DNA of 64,000 nt. Origin: Sulfurovum sp. TSL6 (GTDB taxonomy: Bacteria > Campylobacterota > Campylobacteria > Campylobacterales > Sulfurovaceae). Shown piece by piece: positions 54,103 through 63,562 of this stretch (within the stretch, counting starts at the first letter, position 1; every line of letters begins with the position of its first letter). Under the pieces are notes generated by a model that saw only the letters and a list, made by a program, of their open reading frames with translations, made no database searches and was not told the origin of the DNA. Location of the stretch: NCBI RefSeq assembly GCF_019972115.1, contig NZ_BPFJ01000002.1:1-64000 (forward strand). Direction: 5' to 3'. The translations under genes were made by a program, and so were the position numbers.

Positions 54103-55333
54103 AATTATCCCCCTTTTTATGTAAAATATGAAGCAAAATTAATATACTTAGACTTATGCCTAACCCGGCAGATAGAGCTATAGCAGCACCAGCAGTACCA
54201 TATATAGGCAATAAATATATAGTGAGTACTATTGTTGAAATTCCAAATGAGGCATTTGTATATAGCAAAGTTTTATAATCTCTAGAATATTGAAAGTACT
54301 GTGTTATAAAAATCTCTATGGCTTTTAGAAAAATAAACAAGCTAAAATAATTTAATACAGGTACACCTATGATATATTCTTTTCCAAAAGTGTATAATAG
54401 CATACTCTCTGCAAAAAATAAAAAAGGAATAGCGAACAATACACCAAAACCGACCATTGATAAAAAATATAAATATATATATCTTTTATTCAGGATAGTT
54501 TTTTTATTTGTATATTCTGCCATCAATGGTTTTGAGACTCGTGCAACTTGCTTATAAAACATTAATATTGCTGATACAAATAAATAACAAGATGCAAATA
54601 TTCCTAAATCAAAAGTACTTAGTACATTATCAATAACTATTTGGTTCACAGAGTACGACATTAAAACAAACATTGTTGTCAACCACACAATGTAATTTTC
54701 TTTTAGTAAAAAAAAGATGTCTGTAATGGGATATTTCACTTCTTTCAAAATAGTAATTACATGTACTCTATAATAATGAATAAATAAATATATTAACAAT
54801 GTTATCAACATAATATTTCCTATTAATTTGATATTTAATTCAAATAAAAATGAGCAAAGCCAAATTATAGAAAAATATATAAATTTATATAGCAAGTTTT
54901 GAATACTACTTTCTTTAAGCAATCCAATAAAGTCATAATAACTATTTAATTGAAAAGCAAGTAACACAGTCGAAGTAAGTATAAGGTATTGAGCAAATGA
55001 TATATGAACTATTTGGTATTCATTAAGAGTAAAAAGAATCAATGTACAAAAAATAAAAATATAAAATCGTATAAATATTGACGCAACTAAAATATCTTTA
55101 GACCGTTCTTTAAAATGAACAAGATCTCTTAAAAGAGTCATATCCATTCCAAACCTTATATTTGCAGCTATAATACTTCCAATAGCAACTGCATAAGATA
55201 AGTTACCAAATTCAAAAGGCCCTAATATTCTACCAATAAGAGAAGTTGTAAAAAAAGCCCCAATCGTTATAGCTATATTTACAAAAACTAACATAACCAA
55301 ATTACTTTTCATTTTATGTCTGCCCACATTCAC
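54095..55333 (-). CDS. Wzx-like polysaccharide flippase
   Basis: 412 residues with about 12 membrane helices in the MATE/MVF arrangement: SLIGRILGPFEFGNLSYAVAIG near the N-terminus is typical of Wzx (family: RxLGpxxyGxxsxa). Moves the lipid-linked unit to the periplasmic face. The first start is GTG at 55333; ATG at 55312 after GTGGGC is an alternative. Confidence 0.88.
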   Translation of the reverse strand: MNVGRHKMKSNLVMLVFVNIAITIGAFFTTSLIGRILGPFEFGNLSYAVAIGSIIAANIRFGMDMTLLRDLVHFKERSKDILVASIFIRFYIFIFCTLILFTLNEYQIVHISFAQYLILTSTVLLAFQLNSYYDFIGLLKESSIQNLLYKFIYFSIIWLCSFLFELNIKLIGNIMLITLLIYLFIHYYRVHVITILKEVKYPITDIFFLLKENYIVWLTTMFVLMSYSVNQIVIDNVLSTFDLGIFASCYLFVSAILMFYKQVARVSKPLMAEYTNKKTILNKRYIYLYFLSMVGFGVLFAIPFLFFAESMLLYTFGKEYIIGVPVLNYFSLFIFLKAIEIFITQYFQYSRDYKTLLYTNASFGISTIVLTIYLLPIYGTAGAAIALSAGLGISLSILILLHILHKKGDNYV

Positions 55334-56364
55334 TAGTATTTAGTTTGTATCTTGTTTATATAATGAACAACTGCATCAACAACATTTTCTTCTAATGTCA
55401 TATCTCGCTCTTTTTTTACCCACGATGCATTTTCTTTAGTAAAGTAGATAGAAGATTCAAAAAATGTTCCTGTTCCAAATGTAACAAATTGAAATTCAAC
55501 TATATCTAAGTATCCATTATCATCTATAATATCAAAACTAGCATAAGGACAATCAAACTTCTCCATTAATGCTTCTGCATAATCAAGAATATTTGTATCT
55601 ACATCTATATCTGTATAATAAATACCACTACCGCTTGCCCTAAAATCGTTATCTTTCACTCTTCGATCTAATACATAATACCTTTTTCCATAAATAACAA
55701 CTTTATAATCACCTTTTAAATCAGGAATAAAGTCTTGACATATAAATTTATTTCGATGATGAGAAACTTTTATATGGTGTGGTCTAATTACAGATTTAAT
55801 TTTATCTTTTATCCACAATATACTTTCAAAGCTTTTTGAAATTGACTTAATAAGCTTATCTTCATTTTTGGTATCTAGCATCAACTTAACACCTGAACTT
55901 TTAGCTCCTTCTGATGACTTGACAACATATGGAGGCTTTCTACGATTTCCTTTTTTAAAATCTTCATAACATCCATAACATTCTGACTGTATTTTAGTTA
56001 ATGTAGGGTACAAAAATAGTTTTCTCAAAAGCTCTTGAAACACTTTATTACTATGAGCTCTAAACAATTCAAACCTTGGAATTAAAATTGCTCCCCTGTA
56101 TTCTAAAGCCAATAATACATCCTCAATATAATTTTTATATAATAAGTATTGATCTTCAGTTGATTGATATAATATGTACGCATTTTGAAATTCTTCATTA
56201 CTCACATCAACTTCATGAAAATTAAGAACATGCACTTCATATTCATGTTCTTGAAAATAGTTTACAAGTTTATCGATATCCATTCCATTATTGGAGTCCT
56301 GACCTCCTTCTCGAGAAGAATAAAAAAACCCTTGATAATCAATTAATATAAATATTTTTTTCAT
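55333..56364 (-). CDS. ATP-grasp domain protein of a polysaccharide locus
   Basis: 343 residues. An N-terminal Rossmann-like part (1-110), then the ATP-grasp pattern: PPYVVKSSEGAKSSGVKLM near 143-161 (phosphate-binding loop), FICQDFIPDLKGDYKVVIYG near 209-228, and FDIIDDNGYLDIVEFQF near 276-292 with metal-binding acidic residues. Such enzymes join a carboxylate to an amine or hydroxyl through an acyl phosphate. Substrate unknown; sitting beside acetyltransferase and FemAB-like genes it may make an amide-linked substituent (inference). Overlaps its neighbours on both sides. Confidence 0.8.
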   Translation of the reverse strand: MKKIFILIDYQGFFYSSREGGQDSNNGMDIDKLVNYFQEHEYEVHVLNFHEVDVSNEEFQNAYILYQSTEDQYLLYKNYIEDVLLALEYRGAILIPRFELFRAHSNKVFQELLRKLFLYPTLTKIQSECYGCYEDFKKGNRRKPPYVVKSSEGAKSSGVKLMLDTKNEDKLIKSISKSFESILWIKDKIKSVIRPHHIKVSHHRNKFICQDFIPDLKGDYKVVIYGKRYYVLDRRVKDNDFRASGSGIYYTDIDVDTNILDYAEALMEKFDCPYASFDIIDDNGYLDIVEFQFVTFGTGTFFESSIYFTKENASWVKKERDMTLEENVVDAVVHYINKIQTKY

Positions 56365-57500
56365 TTCATTTTTTCCTTAAATGATTTATTATAGAGATCA
56401 TCACTACTCATAAAAATAACATCTGGCCACTTTTTTATAATTGACCTTAAAAGTAAATCTAACTCTTTTAATCCATTTTCTCTATTTTTCAAGCTTATAG
56501 CACCAGTATAGTTTACTCTATGAGTTGATATAATAGCTGGCTGTTTTAAGAAAAATGATCTATTAATTTGTTTTAAAACTTTTTGTATGGTATCACCCTT
56601 TGATGGTTCAAAATAACAATTACGTATAAAGTATCTTAGTTCATCTTTGTTTTTTTCACCTGTAAAATGTTTTTTATAAGATAGTTTATTATCAATTTGT
56701 TCATACTGTAAGTAAGTGCCTTGTATGACTTTAATACCATTTTTATGCCAAAATTTTTCTATCTTATCAAACCAAGTATGTACTGGAGCTATTGTTGTTA
56801 AAGATTTATATCCCATAATATCTTCGAAAAACTCAGCACCCTCTTTTATGCTAAGCTCTAACTCTTTACAATCATTACTACTTGTATAATCATCTAGTAC
56901 ATATACAGGTTCATAAAAAGATATATTTTCTTTTGAAACACTTTTTGGTAAACCACACATTTGGTAGTTAAAAGCATCTATAGTCTCTGTACAACCCTCT
57001 TCAAGTTTTTCCATCCATTTCCACCATTGAATATGTTCTCTTCCATGCAATTGTGGTCTAAAAACTCCTGTTTGACTTCCTTTTTTCCAATAATTTATAA
57101 TTTGATTACTCTTATCAATATTTTGAACATCTTCATCTATCCTAATATAATGATATTCTGTAAAATTTGATTTCTTAATTTTCTCAAAATCTGGATTTGT
57201 CAATATTACATTTGCTGTAAAACAAGCCGGTCGTCCATCACTACCTTTGTAATTATTCAATATTTTAAATAGTTCTTCTAAATCTTCATTTGTTTCCAAT
57301 GTATCAAGCATATAATTTGAATTTTTAAGACTATATCCTTGATTATTAAAATATTCATATCCTGTTTTGGTACTTCTTATAGATCCCCAATCATCACTTT
57401 CAAAAATTATTATCTTTTTATTTGTATGATAGGATCTAAAACTATTATTAAGCATTGCTAAAACTTGTTTAAAATATCTACTATATTTTTTATAATTCAT
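56361..57500 (-). CDS. Polysaccharide (de)acetylase-like protein
   Basis: 379 residues. IIFESDDWGSIRS (31-43) has the Asp pair of the NodB-type active site and FRPQLHGREHIQW (147-159) the H-x3-H metal ligands (His152, His156), followed by TIAPVHTWFD and, near the end, STHRVNYTG. This matches the NodB fold group found in exopolysaccharide loci; it may remove an N-acetyl group from a sugar in the cytoplasm (no signal peptide). Overlaps the ATP-grasp gene by four bases and the GNAT gene by 11. Confidence 0.75.
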   Translation of the reverse strand: MNYKKYSRYFKQVLAMLNNSFRSYHTNKKIIIFESDDWGSIRSTKTGYEYFNNQGYSLKNSNYMLDTLETNEDLEELFKILNNYKGSDGRPACFTANVILTNPDFEKIKKSNFTEYHYIRIDEDVQNIDKSNQIINYWKKGSQTGVFRPQLHGREHIQWWKWMEKLEEGCTETIDAFNYQMCGLPKSVSKENISFYEPVYVLDDYTSSNDCKELELSIKEGAEFFEDIMGYKSLTTIAPVHTWFDKIEKFWHKNGIKVIQGTYLQYEQIDNKLSYKKHFTGEKNKDELRYFIRNCYFEPSKGDTIQKVLKQINRSFFLKQPAIISTHRVNYTGAISLKNRENGLKELDLLLRSIIKKWPDVIFMSSDDLYNKSFKEKMK

Positions 57501-58176
57501 TCAAAACTCGTTCTAAATCTTTATAATTATCAGCACTATTTGTAAAAGAAAAATGATTTGTAGTAAACTTTTTAAATAAAGTTGTTTGTCTTATTGAAAC
57601 TATCTCTTTAAATCCTAATTTATACCAATTTTTTATAGCAATTATATTTTCTTTTTGTACAAAAACAATCTTTCTTCGTTCATCATGAGAGTCATTAATC
57701 CTAACAATATTTAAATATTTACCTAATGCCTTACCTCTATAGTCAATGCTTACATATAAATTTTTAAACATTATAAATCCATTTGGAATATCCATCATTG
57801 TATTGATACCAAATTTATATTTACCCTCTAATTGTATACCTGCATATGCACATATCATATTGTTATCTATAACAATAAATACAATCTCATCACGCTTTAA
57901 CATTGCTTCTATAACATTTCTTTTTATATCCCATACTAGTTGGTTATATACTAATAAATTTTTAAATTGTTTTAAAGATGTTAACTTTATAATATTGATA
58001 TCAGGAGTAATAGCTGTCGTTTTCGTATCTGTAGATAATATTACATAGGAATCTGTACGGTAGATAGCCCTAATTAAAATAAAAAAACTTTGACGTAACA
58101 CATATAGTATCCCATATTGTTTTACTTTTGCACCTACTTTGAAATCATATAACTGTTTGATGTCTTTAAGCGTCAT
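57490..58176 (-). CDS. GNAT-family N-acyltransferase
   Basis: 228 residues. Central GNAT pattern: IVFIVIDNNMICAYAGIQL (strands), NLYVSIDYRGKALGKYLNIV near 140-159 with the acyl-CoA loop (R-G-x-A-L-G-K), and IAIKNWYKLGFKEI near 185-198. The N-terminal part is unusual. Could acylate an amine freed by the deacetylase upstream (inference). Overlaps the FemAB-like gene by four bases. Confidence 0.78.
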   Translation of the reverse strand: MTLKDIKQLYDFKVGAKVKQYGILYVLRQSFFILIRAIYRTDSYVILSTDTKTTAITPDINIIKLTSLKQFKNLLVYNQLVWDIKRNVIEAMLKRDEIVFIVIDNNMICAYAGIQLEGKYKFGINTMMDIPNGFIMFKNLYVSIDYRGKALGKYLNIVRINDSHDERRKIVFVQKENIIAIKNWYKLGFKEIVSIRQTTLFKKFTTNHFSFTNSADNYKDLERVLNEL

Positions 58177-59249
58177 TTTAATACTTCTTGTAACTTGTTT
58201 CTCATATTCTTTATTTTATCTCTATAATATAAATAATAATTCTCCACTATCTTTCCCATTAAACCTTTTCCTTTAATAAATTGACAATTATTTAAATAAA
58301 AACCACTTTCGCCAACTTGAGCACGTTTATATTCATAATCTCCAGCCATATAATTTATGCCTTTAAAACCATTATTAAGTAAATATTCTGGAATTAAATA
58401 AATTCTTAATAAATTTCCAGGAGAATATTTGTCATAAGTTGAAATGAATGATTCTTTCCATGAATACAAATAATTATTAAATGAAAAAGAAAGATGAAAT
58501 CCAATTAACTGATTATCAACAAATAGAACGAAAAGTATTACCTCAGATCTTTTAAAGTGATCTTTCAATGCAAGATTTCTATATTTATATATTTCTTCAG
58601 AAATATCTTTTCCCCATCTATTTATATATACTTGTCTCATTTGTGGAAAAATAGTCATATAGTCTTCATACGTATCAATTACTTTAAAATCAACTTGATG
58701 ATTCTTTTTTAAGTTTCTTAAATATTTTTTGGTTTTTTGCCTTCTATTTGTTGATAATGACTCTAAATAAGTTTCAAAGTCACTTTCAAAATTCAAGATA
58801 GAAACTGTAGTCATTAATTTATTTTTTATATTATTTTTAACCAAACTTGTATATAAAGTATCTTTTTCATTTACATTATCAATTTTGAAAAAAGACCAGC
58901 TTTTAAAGGTTTTTAAATGTTGATTAATTAATTTAATTATATTTTTTCTATCTTCTGTAATTGTAATATAGGAAATAAAATCCCCAAAATGTATAGGAAA
59001 AGAATGTAATCCTTTCACATAAAAAATATTCTGATAAAAAAAAGGTGCAATACCAATAATTTTATTATCAGATATTACAGTGATTATATAAGCGTCTTTA
59101 TTTTGATTTTTTACATTCCACCAAGAACTAAGCCAATAATAACTACTTTGAACAAAAGTATTACCTTCATCATAAATTTCATTCCAAGCGTTTTTCAACT
59201 CTTCATCATTAATATTGGTAAAAATTTTAATTTCATATTGATTATTCAA
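58173..59249 (-). CDS. FemAB/BioF2-like acyltransferase (Acetyltransf_6)
   Basis: 358 residues with a double-GNAT layout: N-terminal FVQSSYYWLSSWW near 32-44, linker NRRQKTKKYLRNLKKNH near 175-191, and a C-terminal GNAT with LIGFHLSFSFNNYLYSWKESF and the family pattern YSPGNLLRIYLIPEYLLNNGFKGINYMAGDYEYKR. Relatives transfer aminoacyl or acyl groups and occur in exopolysaccharide systems. It starts with TTG at 59249, supported by GAAGGG eight bases upstream. First gene of the four-gene block after wecC; the 130-base gap before it shows only A/T-rich sequence. Confidence 0.8.
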   Translation of the reverse strand: MNNQYEIKIFTNINDEELKNAWNEIYDEGNTFVQSSYYWLSSWWNVKNQNKDAYIITVISDNKIIGIAPFFYQNIFYVKGLHSFPIHFGDFISYITITEDRKNIIKLINQHLKTFKSWSFFKIDNVNEKDTLYTSLVKNNIKNKLMTTVSILNFESDFETYLESLSTNRRQKTKKYLRNLKKNHQVDFKVIDTYEDYMTIFPQMRQVYINRWGKDISEEIYKYRNLALKDHFKRSEVILFVLFVDNQLIGFHLSFSFNNYLYSWKESFISTYDKYSPGNLLRIYLIPEYLLNNGFKGINYMAGDYEYKRAQVGESGFYLNNCQFIKGKGLMGKIVENYYLYYRDKIKNMRNKLQEVLK

Positions 59250-59379
59250 TTATAATCCCTTCTTTAAATAGGTAGGTAATAGATATACCATATAGAAATA
59301 ACTATTAGTACATCAAATCTATATTCTCTTTTTGATGATTTTTGCTTACTTAATTTTATTATCTACAATCTTCTATTAT

Positions 59380-60576
59380 TTATACAGTAATCCCACAAAA
59401 ATCTATAGTTTCTTTACCAAATATCTTAAGGTCTTTAAACTCTTTATGTGCCACAAGAAAAACTATCACATCGGCTTTTTCTACCGCCTCATTGTAATTT
59501 ACTACATCAAAATCTTTATGCTCAGAGATATTTGGTTCAATTGCCAATACTTCAAGACCATCAGCTATAAGTCTTCTAGTAATATAAAGTGCTGGTGATT
59601 CTCTAAGATCATCAATATCTGGCTTAAAAGCCAACCCCATACAAGCGATTTTCGCTTTTCGTCCATTTTCATTTTCGAATGCTAAAGCAGCATTTTTGAT
59701 TTTCTCTATGGCCCATTCTGTTTTGTAAGTATTAACTTCTCTCGCTGTGCGGATTATCTTTGCATCTTCTCCACCAGCATGGACGATGAACCAAGGATCC
59801 ACGGCAATGCAATGTCCACCTACACCAGCACCCGGTTGCAGGATGTTGACTCTTGGGTGACGGTTAGCTAGCTTGATAAGCTCCCATACATCGATATCGA
59901 ATTTATCACAAAGGATGGAGAGTTCATTGGCAAAAGCGATATTCGTATCTCTAAAACTGTTTTCAGTTAGTTTTGCCATCTCTGCTGTTTTAGCATCGGT
60001 TGCCAGTACTTCGCCCTCTACAAAAGTTTGGTAGAAGGCTACTGTCACCTCAGTGGCTTCTGAAGTAGTTCCTCCTACGATACGGTCATTCTCTACCAAC
60101 TCACGCATAATATGTCCTGGAAGGACACGCTCAGGACAGTGTGCAACATGCACCTTCCTTGTGTCGATACCATGTGATGCCAGTACTTCTGCAACCTTGT
60201 CTGTTGTACCCACCGGTGATGTGGACTCTAGAATGACAATGTTACCTTCTTGTACATAAGGGGCTATAGATTTGGTTGCAGAGATAACATAGTCGATATT
60301 TGGCACGTACCCTTCATGAAACGGTGTTGGTACAGCGATGATGAAGACATCTGCTTGTGCCGGTTTAATATCAGCCTTGAGCTTACCGCTGTTAACTGCA
60401 GCTCTCACAAAGGTATCAAGCTCAGGTTCAACAATGTGGATCTCACCACGGTTAATGATATCTACAGTACTTTGTACGACATCAACACCACGTACTTCAT
60501 AACTCCTATTTGCTAACAGCGCTGCAGTTGGTAGTCCTATATATCCTAGTCCAACCACACATACTTTTTTATCCAT
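59380..60576 (-). CDS. wecC: UDP-N-acetyl-D-mannosamine dehydrogenase, second copy
   Basis: 398 residues; all motifs intact, including GLGYIG at 9-14 and the catalytic Cys256 in [13 protein letters not shown]. Its reading frame is visibly less A/T-rich than that of the genes downstream. Directly follows the intact wecB (next base), so this pair can make UDP-ManNAcA. The copy at 4169-5392 shares long identical blocks, for example [19 protein letters not shown]. Confidence 0.96.
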   Translation of the reverse strand: MDKKVCVVGLGYIGLPTAALLANRSYEVRGVDVVQSTVDIINRGEIHIVEPELDTFVRAAVNSGKLKADIKPAQADVFIIAVPTPFHEGYVPNIDYVISATKSIAPYVQEGNIVILESTSPVGTTDKVAEVLASHGIDTRKVHVAHCPERVLPGHIMRELVENDRIVGGTTSEATEVTVAFYQTFVEGEVLATDAKTAEMAKLTENSFRDTNIAFANELSILCDKFDIDVWELIKLANRHPRVNILQPGAGVGGHCIAVDPWFIVHAGGEDAKIIRTAREVNTYKTEWAIEKIKNAALAFENENGRKAKIACMGLAFKPDIDDLRESPALYITRRLIADGLEVLAIEPNISEHKDFDVVNYNEAVEKADVIVFLVAHKEFKDLKIFGKETIDFCGITV

Positions 60577-61713
60577 TTATCTTTCCTTCATAAATTCAAC
60601 TACCTGTGTACAAGCTGTACCATCTCCATAAGGATTACTTGCTTGGGACATATGGCTATACGCATCTTGATCATCGATCAGCTTCTGTGCTTCATTTCTG
60701 ATCAGTTCTATATCTGTACCTACCAGCATAACTGTACCTGCTGCCAAGGCTTCTGGGCGTTCTGTGGTCTCTCTCATGACAAGTACTGGTTTACCAAGAG
60801 ACGGTGCCTCTTCCTGTACACCACCGCTATCAGTAATGATAAAGTAAGACTTGTCCATCATATAGATAAACTGTTCATACTGCAATGGTTTTATGAGGTA
60901 GATGTTTGCTACATCTGAAAGAAGTTCCTTTACTGGTTGTTGCACATTAGGATTAAGATGCACCGGATAGACAATATCGATATCCGGATTAGAGACAGCG
61001 ATCTCTTTAAGTGCGGTACAGATATTGATAAAGCCCTGACCATGGTTTTCTCTTCTATGTCCTGTGACCAAAATGATCTTTTTTTCATCTGATAAATGAT
61101 AATCAAGCGTTTCTAAATGCTGAACGATTTCTATTTCAAGTTGCTTGTTAGATTTGATCTTCTCTAAGGCTAAGAACAGTGCATCAATGACCGTATTACC
61201 CGTTACGACAATACTTTGTGCATTAACATTTTCACGTAAAAGATTCTCTTTACTTGTTTGCGTTGGTGCAAAGTGATACGCTGTGATCTGCGAAGTAAGC
61301 TGACGATTTGCCTCTTCAGGCCAAGGAGAGTAGATGTCACCCGTTCTCAAACCTGCTTCGATGTGTGCCACAGAGATCTGTTGGTAAAATGCTGCCAAAG
61401 AAGCAGCAAATGTTGTAGATGTATCACCATGTACAAAAACCACATCAGGTTTGAACTCTGTAAGTACAGGCTTCATGCCAAGAAGAACATTTGAAGTCAC
61501 ATCATAAAGATCTTGTCCAGGCTTCATAATGTCAAGATCATACTCAGGGATGATATCAAACAACTCCAAAACCTGATCAAGCATTTCTCTATGTTGTGCC
61601 GTCACACATACTTTTGTATCAAAAGTATGTGGAAACTTTTGAAACTCTTTTACCAGTGGTGCCATTTTAATGGCTTCAGGACGGGTACCAAAAACGATGA
61701 GTATTTTTTGCAT
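60577..61713 (-). CDS. wecB: UDP-N-acetylglucosamine 2-epimerase (non-hydrolysing)
   Basis: Interconverts UDP-GlcNAc and UDP-ManNAc. 378 residues, two complete Rossmann domains: [12 protein letters not shown] (9-20), [31 protein letters not shown] (217-228), [15 protein letters not shown] (295-309), [11 protein letters not shown]. Full length, in contrast to the copy at 5382. Overlaps galU by one base. Confidence 0.97.
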   Translation of the reverse strand: MQKILIVFGTRPEAIKMAPLVKEFQKFPHTFDTKVCVTAQHREMLDQVLELFDIIPEYDLDIMKPGQDLYDVTSNVLLGMKPVLTEFKPDVVFVHGDTSTTFAASLAAFYQQISVAHIEAGLRTGDIYSPWPEEANRQLTSQITAYHFAPTQTSKENLLRENVNAQSIVVTGNTVIDALFLALEKIKSNKQLEIEIVQHLETLDYHLSDEKKIILVTGHRRENHGQGFINICTALKEIAVSNPDIDIVYPVHLNPNVQQPVKELLSDVANIYLIKPLQYEQFIYMMDKSYFIITDSGGVQEEAPSLGKPVLVMRETTERPEALAAGTVMLVGTDIELIRNEAQKLIDDQDAYSHMSQASNPYGDGTACTQVVEFMKER

Positions 61714-62543
61714 TATGCCTCGACTCTATCATAAAAATAATTCGTAGCTTCAACAAACCCATCTATAGAACCACAGTCAAAACGTTGACCATCAAATTTA
61801 TAAGCGATCACTTTACCATTCTTCGCCTGCTCAAGAAGGGCATCAGTGATCTGGATCTCTCCATTTTTGCCTGGCTTTGTTTCTCTGAGTATATCAAAGA
61901 TATCTGGTGTAAGAATGTAACGTCCGATAATAGCCATATTGGTTGGTGCATCTTTCGGGTCTGGTTTTTCTACCATATCTGTCACTCTATAGGTATTCTC
62001 TGTATTATCGACCAGGTTTCCGGCTATCACACCATACTTATGCGTCTGATCCATAGGTACTCCTTCTATGGCAATGATAGAGCATTGGTATTTTTCGTAG
62101 ACTTCAATCATCTGCTTGAGTACACCCTCATTCCCATTGGTACAGAGATCATCTGCCAGGATCACAGCAAATGGTTCATTTCCTATAAGTGTTTCTCCTG
62201 TGAGGATAGCATGTCCAAGACCTTTCATCTCTACTTGTCTTGTGTATGAGAAAGTACATTGATCTATCAGAGAACGGATCTCATCAAGAAGATGCTCTTT
62301 GCTCGTACCCTTGATCTGCTGTTCCAGTTCATAAGAGATATCAAAATGGTCTTCTATGGCACGTTTACCACGACCTGTAATGATAGCCATTGTATTAAGA
62401 CCCGCTTCCAGTGCTTCTTCCACACCATACTGGATGAGTGGTTTAGTGAGGACTGGTAGCATCTCTTTTGGTGTGGCTTTGGTCGCGGGAAGGAAACGGG
62501 TACCGTATCCTGCAGCAGGGAATAGACATTTTCTGATTCTCAA
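61713..62543 (-). CDS. galU: UTP-glucose-1-phosphate uridylyltransferase
   Basis: Makes UDP-glucose. 276 residues: [24 protein letters not shown] (8-31, split motif), [36 protein letters not shown] and [13 protein letters not shown]. Normal length. Feeds GalE (next gene upstream in transcription, four-base overlap). Confidence 0.97.
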   Translation of the reverse strand: MRIRKCLFPAAGYGTRFLPATKATPKEMLPVLTKPLIQYGVEEALEAGLNTMAIITGRGKRAIEDHFDISYELEQQIKGTSKEHLLDEIRSLIDQCTFSYTRQVEMKGLGHAILTGETLIGNEPFAVILADDLCTNGNEGVLKQMIEVYEKYQCSIIAIEGVPMDQTHKYGVIAGNLVDNTENTYRVTDMVEKPDPKDAPTNMAIIGRYILTPDIFDILRETKPGKNGEIQITDALLEQAKNGKVIAYKFDGQRFDCGSIDGFVEATNYFYDRVEA

Positions 62544-63562
62544 ATTTTTTTCTCCCAGTCTAACGTTGTTTGACAGATGACTTCTAGATCATCATATTTT
62601 GGTTGCCAATGCATGGCATTTTTGATCTTTGTATTGTCAGAGATGAGGATGGCAGGATCTCCTGCACGTCTTTCTTTAATCTCCACAGTAAAATCAACGC
62701 CGGAGACTTTTTTCATGGTATCAATAACTTCTTTGACTGAGAAGCCTCGACTATACCCTACATTGAACACATCGCTATCATGATCTTCAAGATACTCCAA
62801 AGCTTCTATGTGTGCCTGAGCCAGATCTACAACATGGATGTAGTCACGTATACCTGTACCATCATGGGTAGGATAATCTTCTCCAAAAATATACATCTTT
62901 TCACGCTTGCCTGTGGCAGCTTCTGCAGCTACCTTAATGAGCAGTGTGGCATTTTCAGTGGACTGACCGATATGACCATCAGGGTCAGAACCGGCAACAT
63001 TAAAATAACGTAGTGCTGCATACTTGAAATCATCATAAGCCAAGGCTGTGTCTTTGAGCACTCTTTCACTCATAAGTTTACTCATCCCATAAGGGTTGAT
63101 AGGATCTGTTGGATCACTCTCTTTAAGCCCTGTCTCCAAATTTACAACAGTAGCATCAGGCTCTCCATACGTGGCTGCTGTTGAAGAAAAGATAAATTTC
63201 TTTACTCCATTCTCTGTAGCACACTTTATGAGATTCGCAGTATTGGCAGTGTTATTAAGGTAATACTTTAAAGGGTTTTCAACACTTTCTGGTACCACAA
63301 GCGAAGCGGCAAAGTGGATAATGGCATCAAAACTATTTTCTCTCATGATACTTTCGATCTTATTGAAGTTAGAAAGGTCTTCTTTAATGAAATTCAAGTT
63401 TACACTGTTTTCTTTTGCGATAACCATTAATGTATCAATAGTCACTTGAAATCCTGTAACAAGATTATCAAGAATTGTAATTTGATGATCACCGTTTTCA
63501 AGTAACAACTTTACCACATGAGAACCTATGTAGCCCGCACCACCTGTAACAAGAATATGCAC
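62540..63562 (-). CDS. galE: UDP-glucose 4-epimerase
   Basis: 340 residues. NAD motif GGAGYIGSH at 7-15, catalytic S-Y-K set in SSTAATYGEP and NPYGMSK, and RYFNVAGSDPDG at about 188-199. Interconverts UDP-Glc and UDP-Gal for the polysaccharide. Starts at the last base of the epimerase gene before it. Confidence 0.97.
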   Translation of the reverse strand: MHILVTGGAGYIGSHVVKLLLENGDHQITILDNLVTGFQVTIDTLMVIAKENSVNLNFIKEDLSNFNKIESIMRENSFDAIIHFAASLVVPESVENPLKYYLNNTANTANLIKCATENGVKKFIFSSTAATYGEPDATVVNLETGLKESDPTDPINPYGMSKLMSERVLKDTALAYDDFKYAALRYFNVAGSDPDGHIGQSTENATLLIKVAAEAATGKREKMYIFGEDYPTHDGTGIRDYIHVVDLAQAHIEALEYLEDHDSDVFNVGYSRGFSVKEVIDTMKKVSGVDFTVEIKERRAGDPAILISDNTKIKNAMHWQPKYDDLEVICQTTLDWEKKI

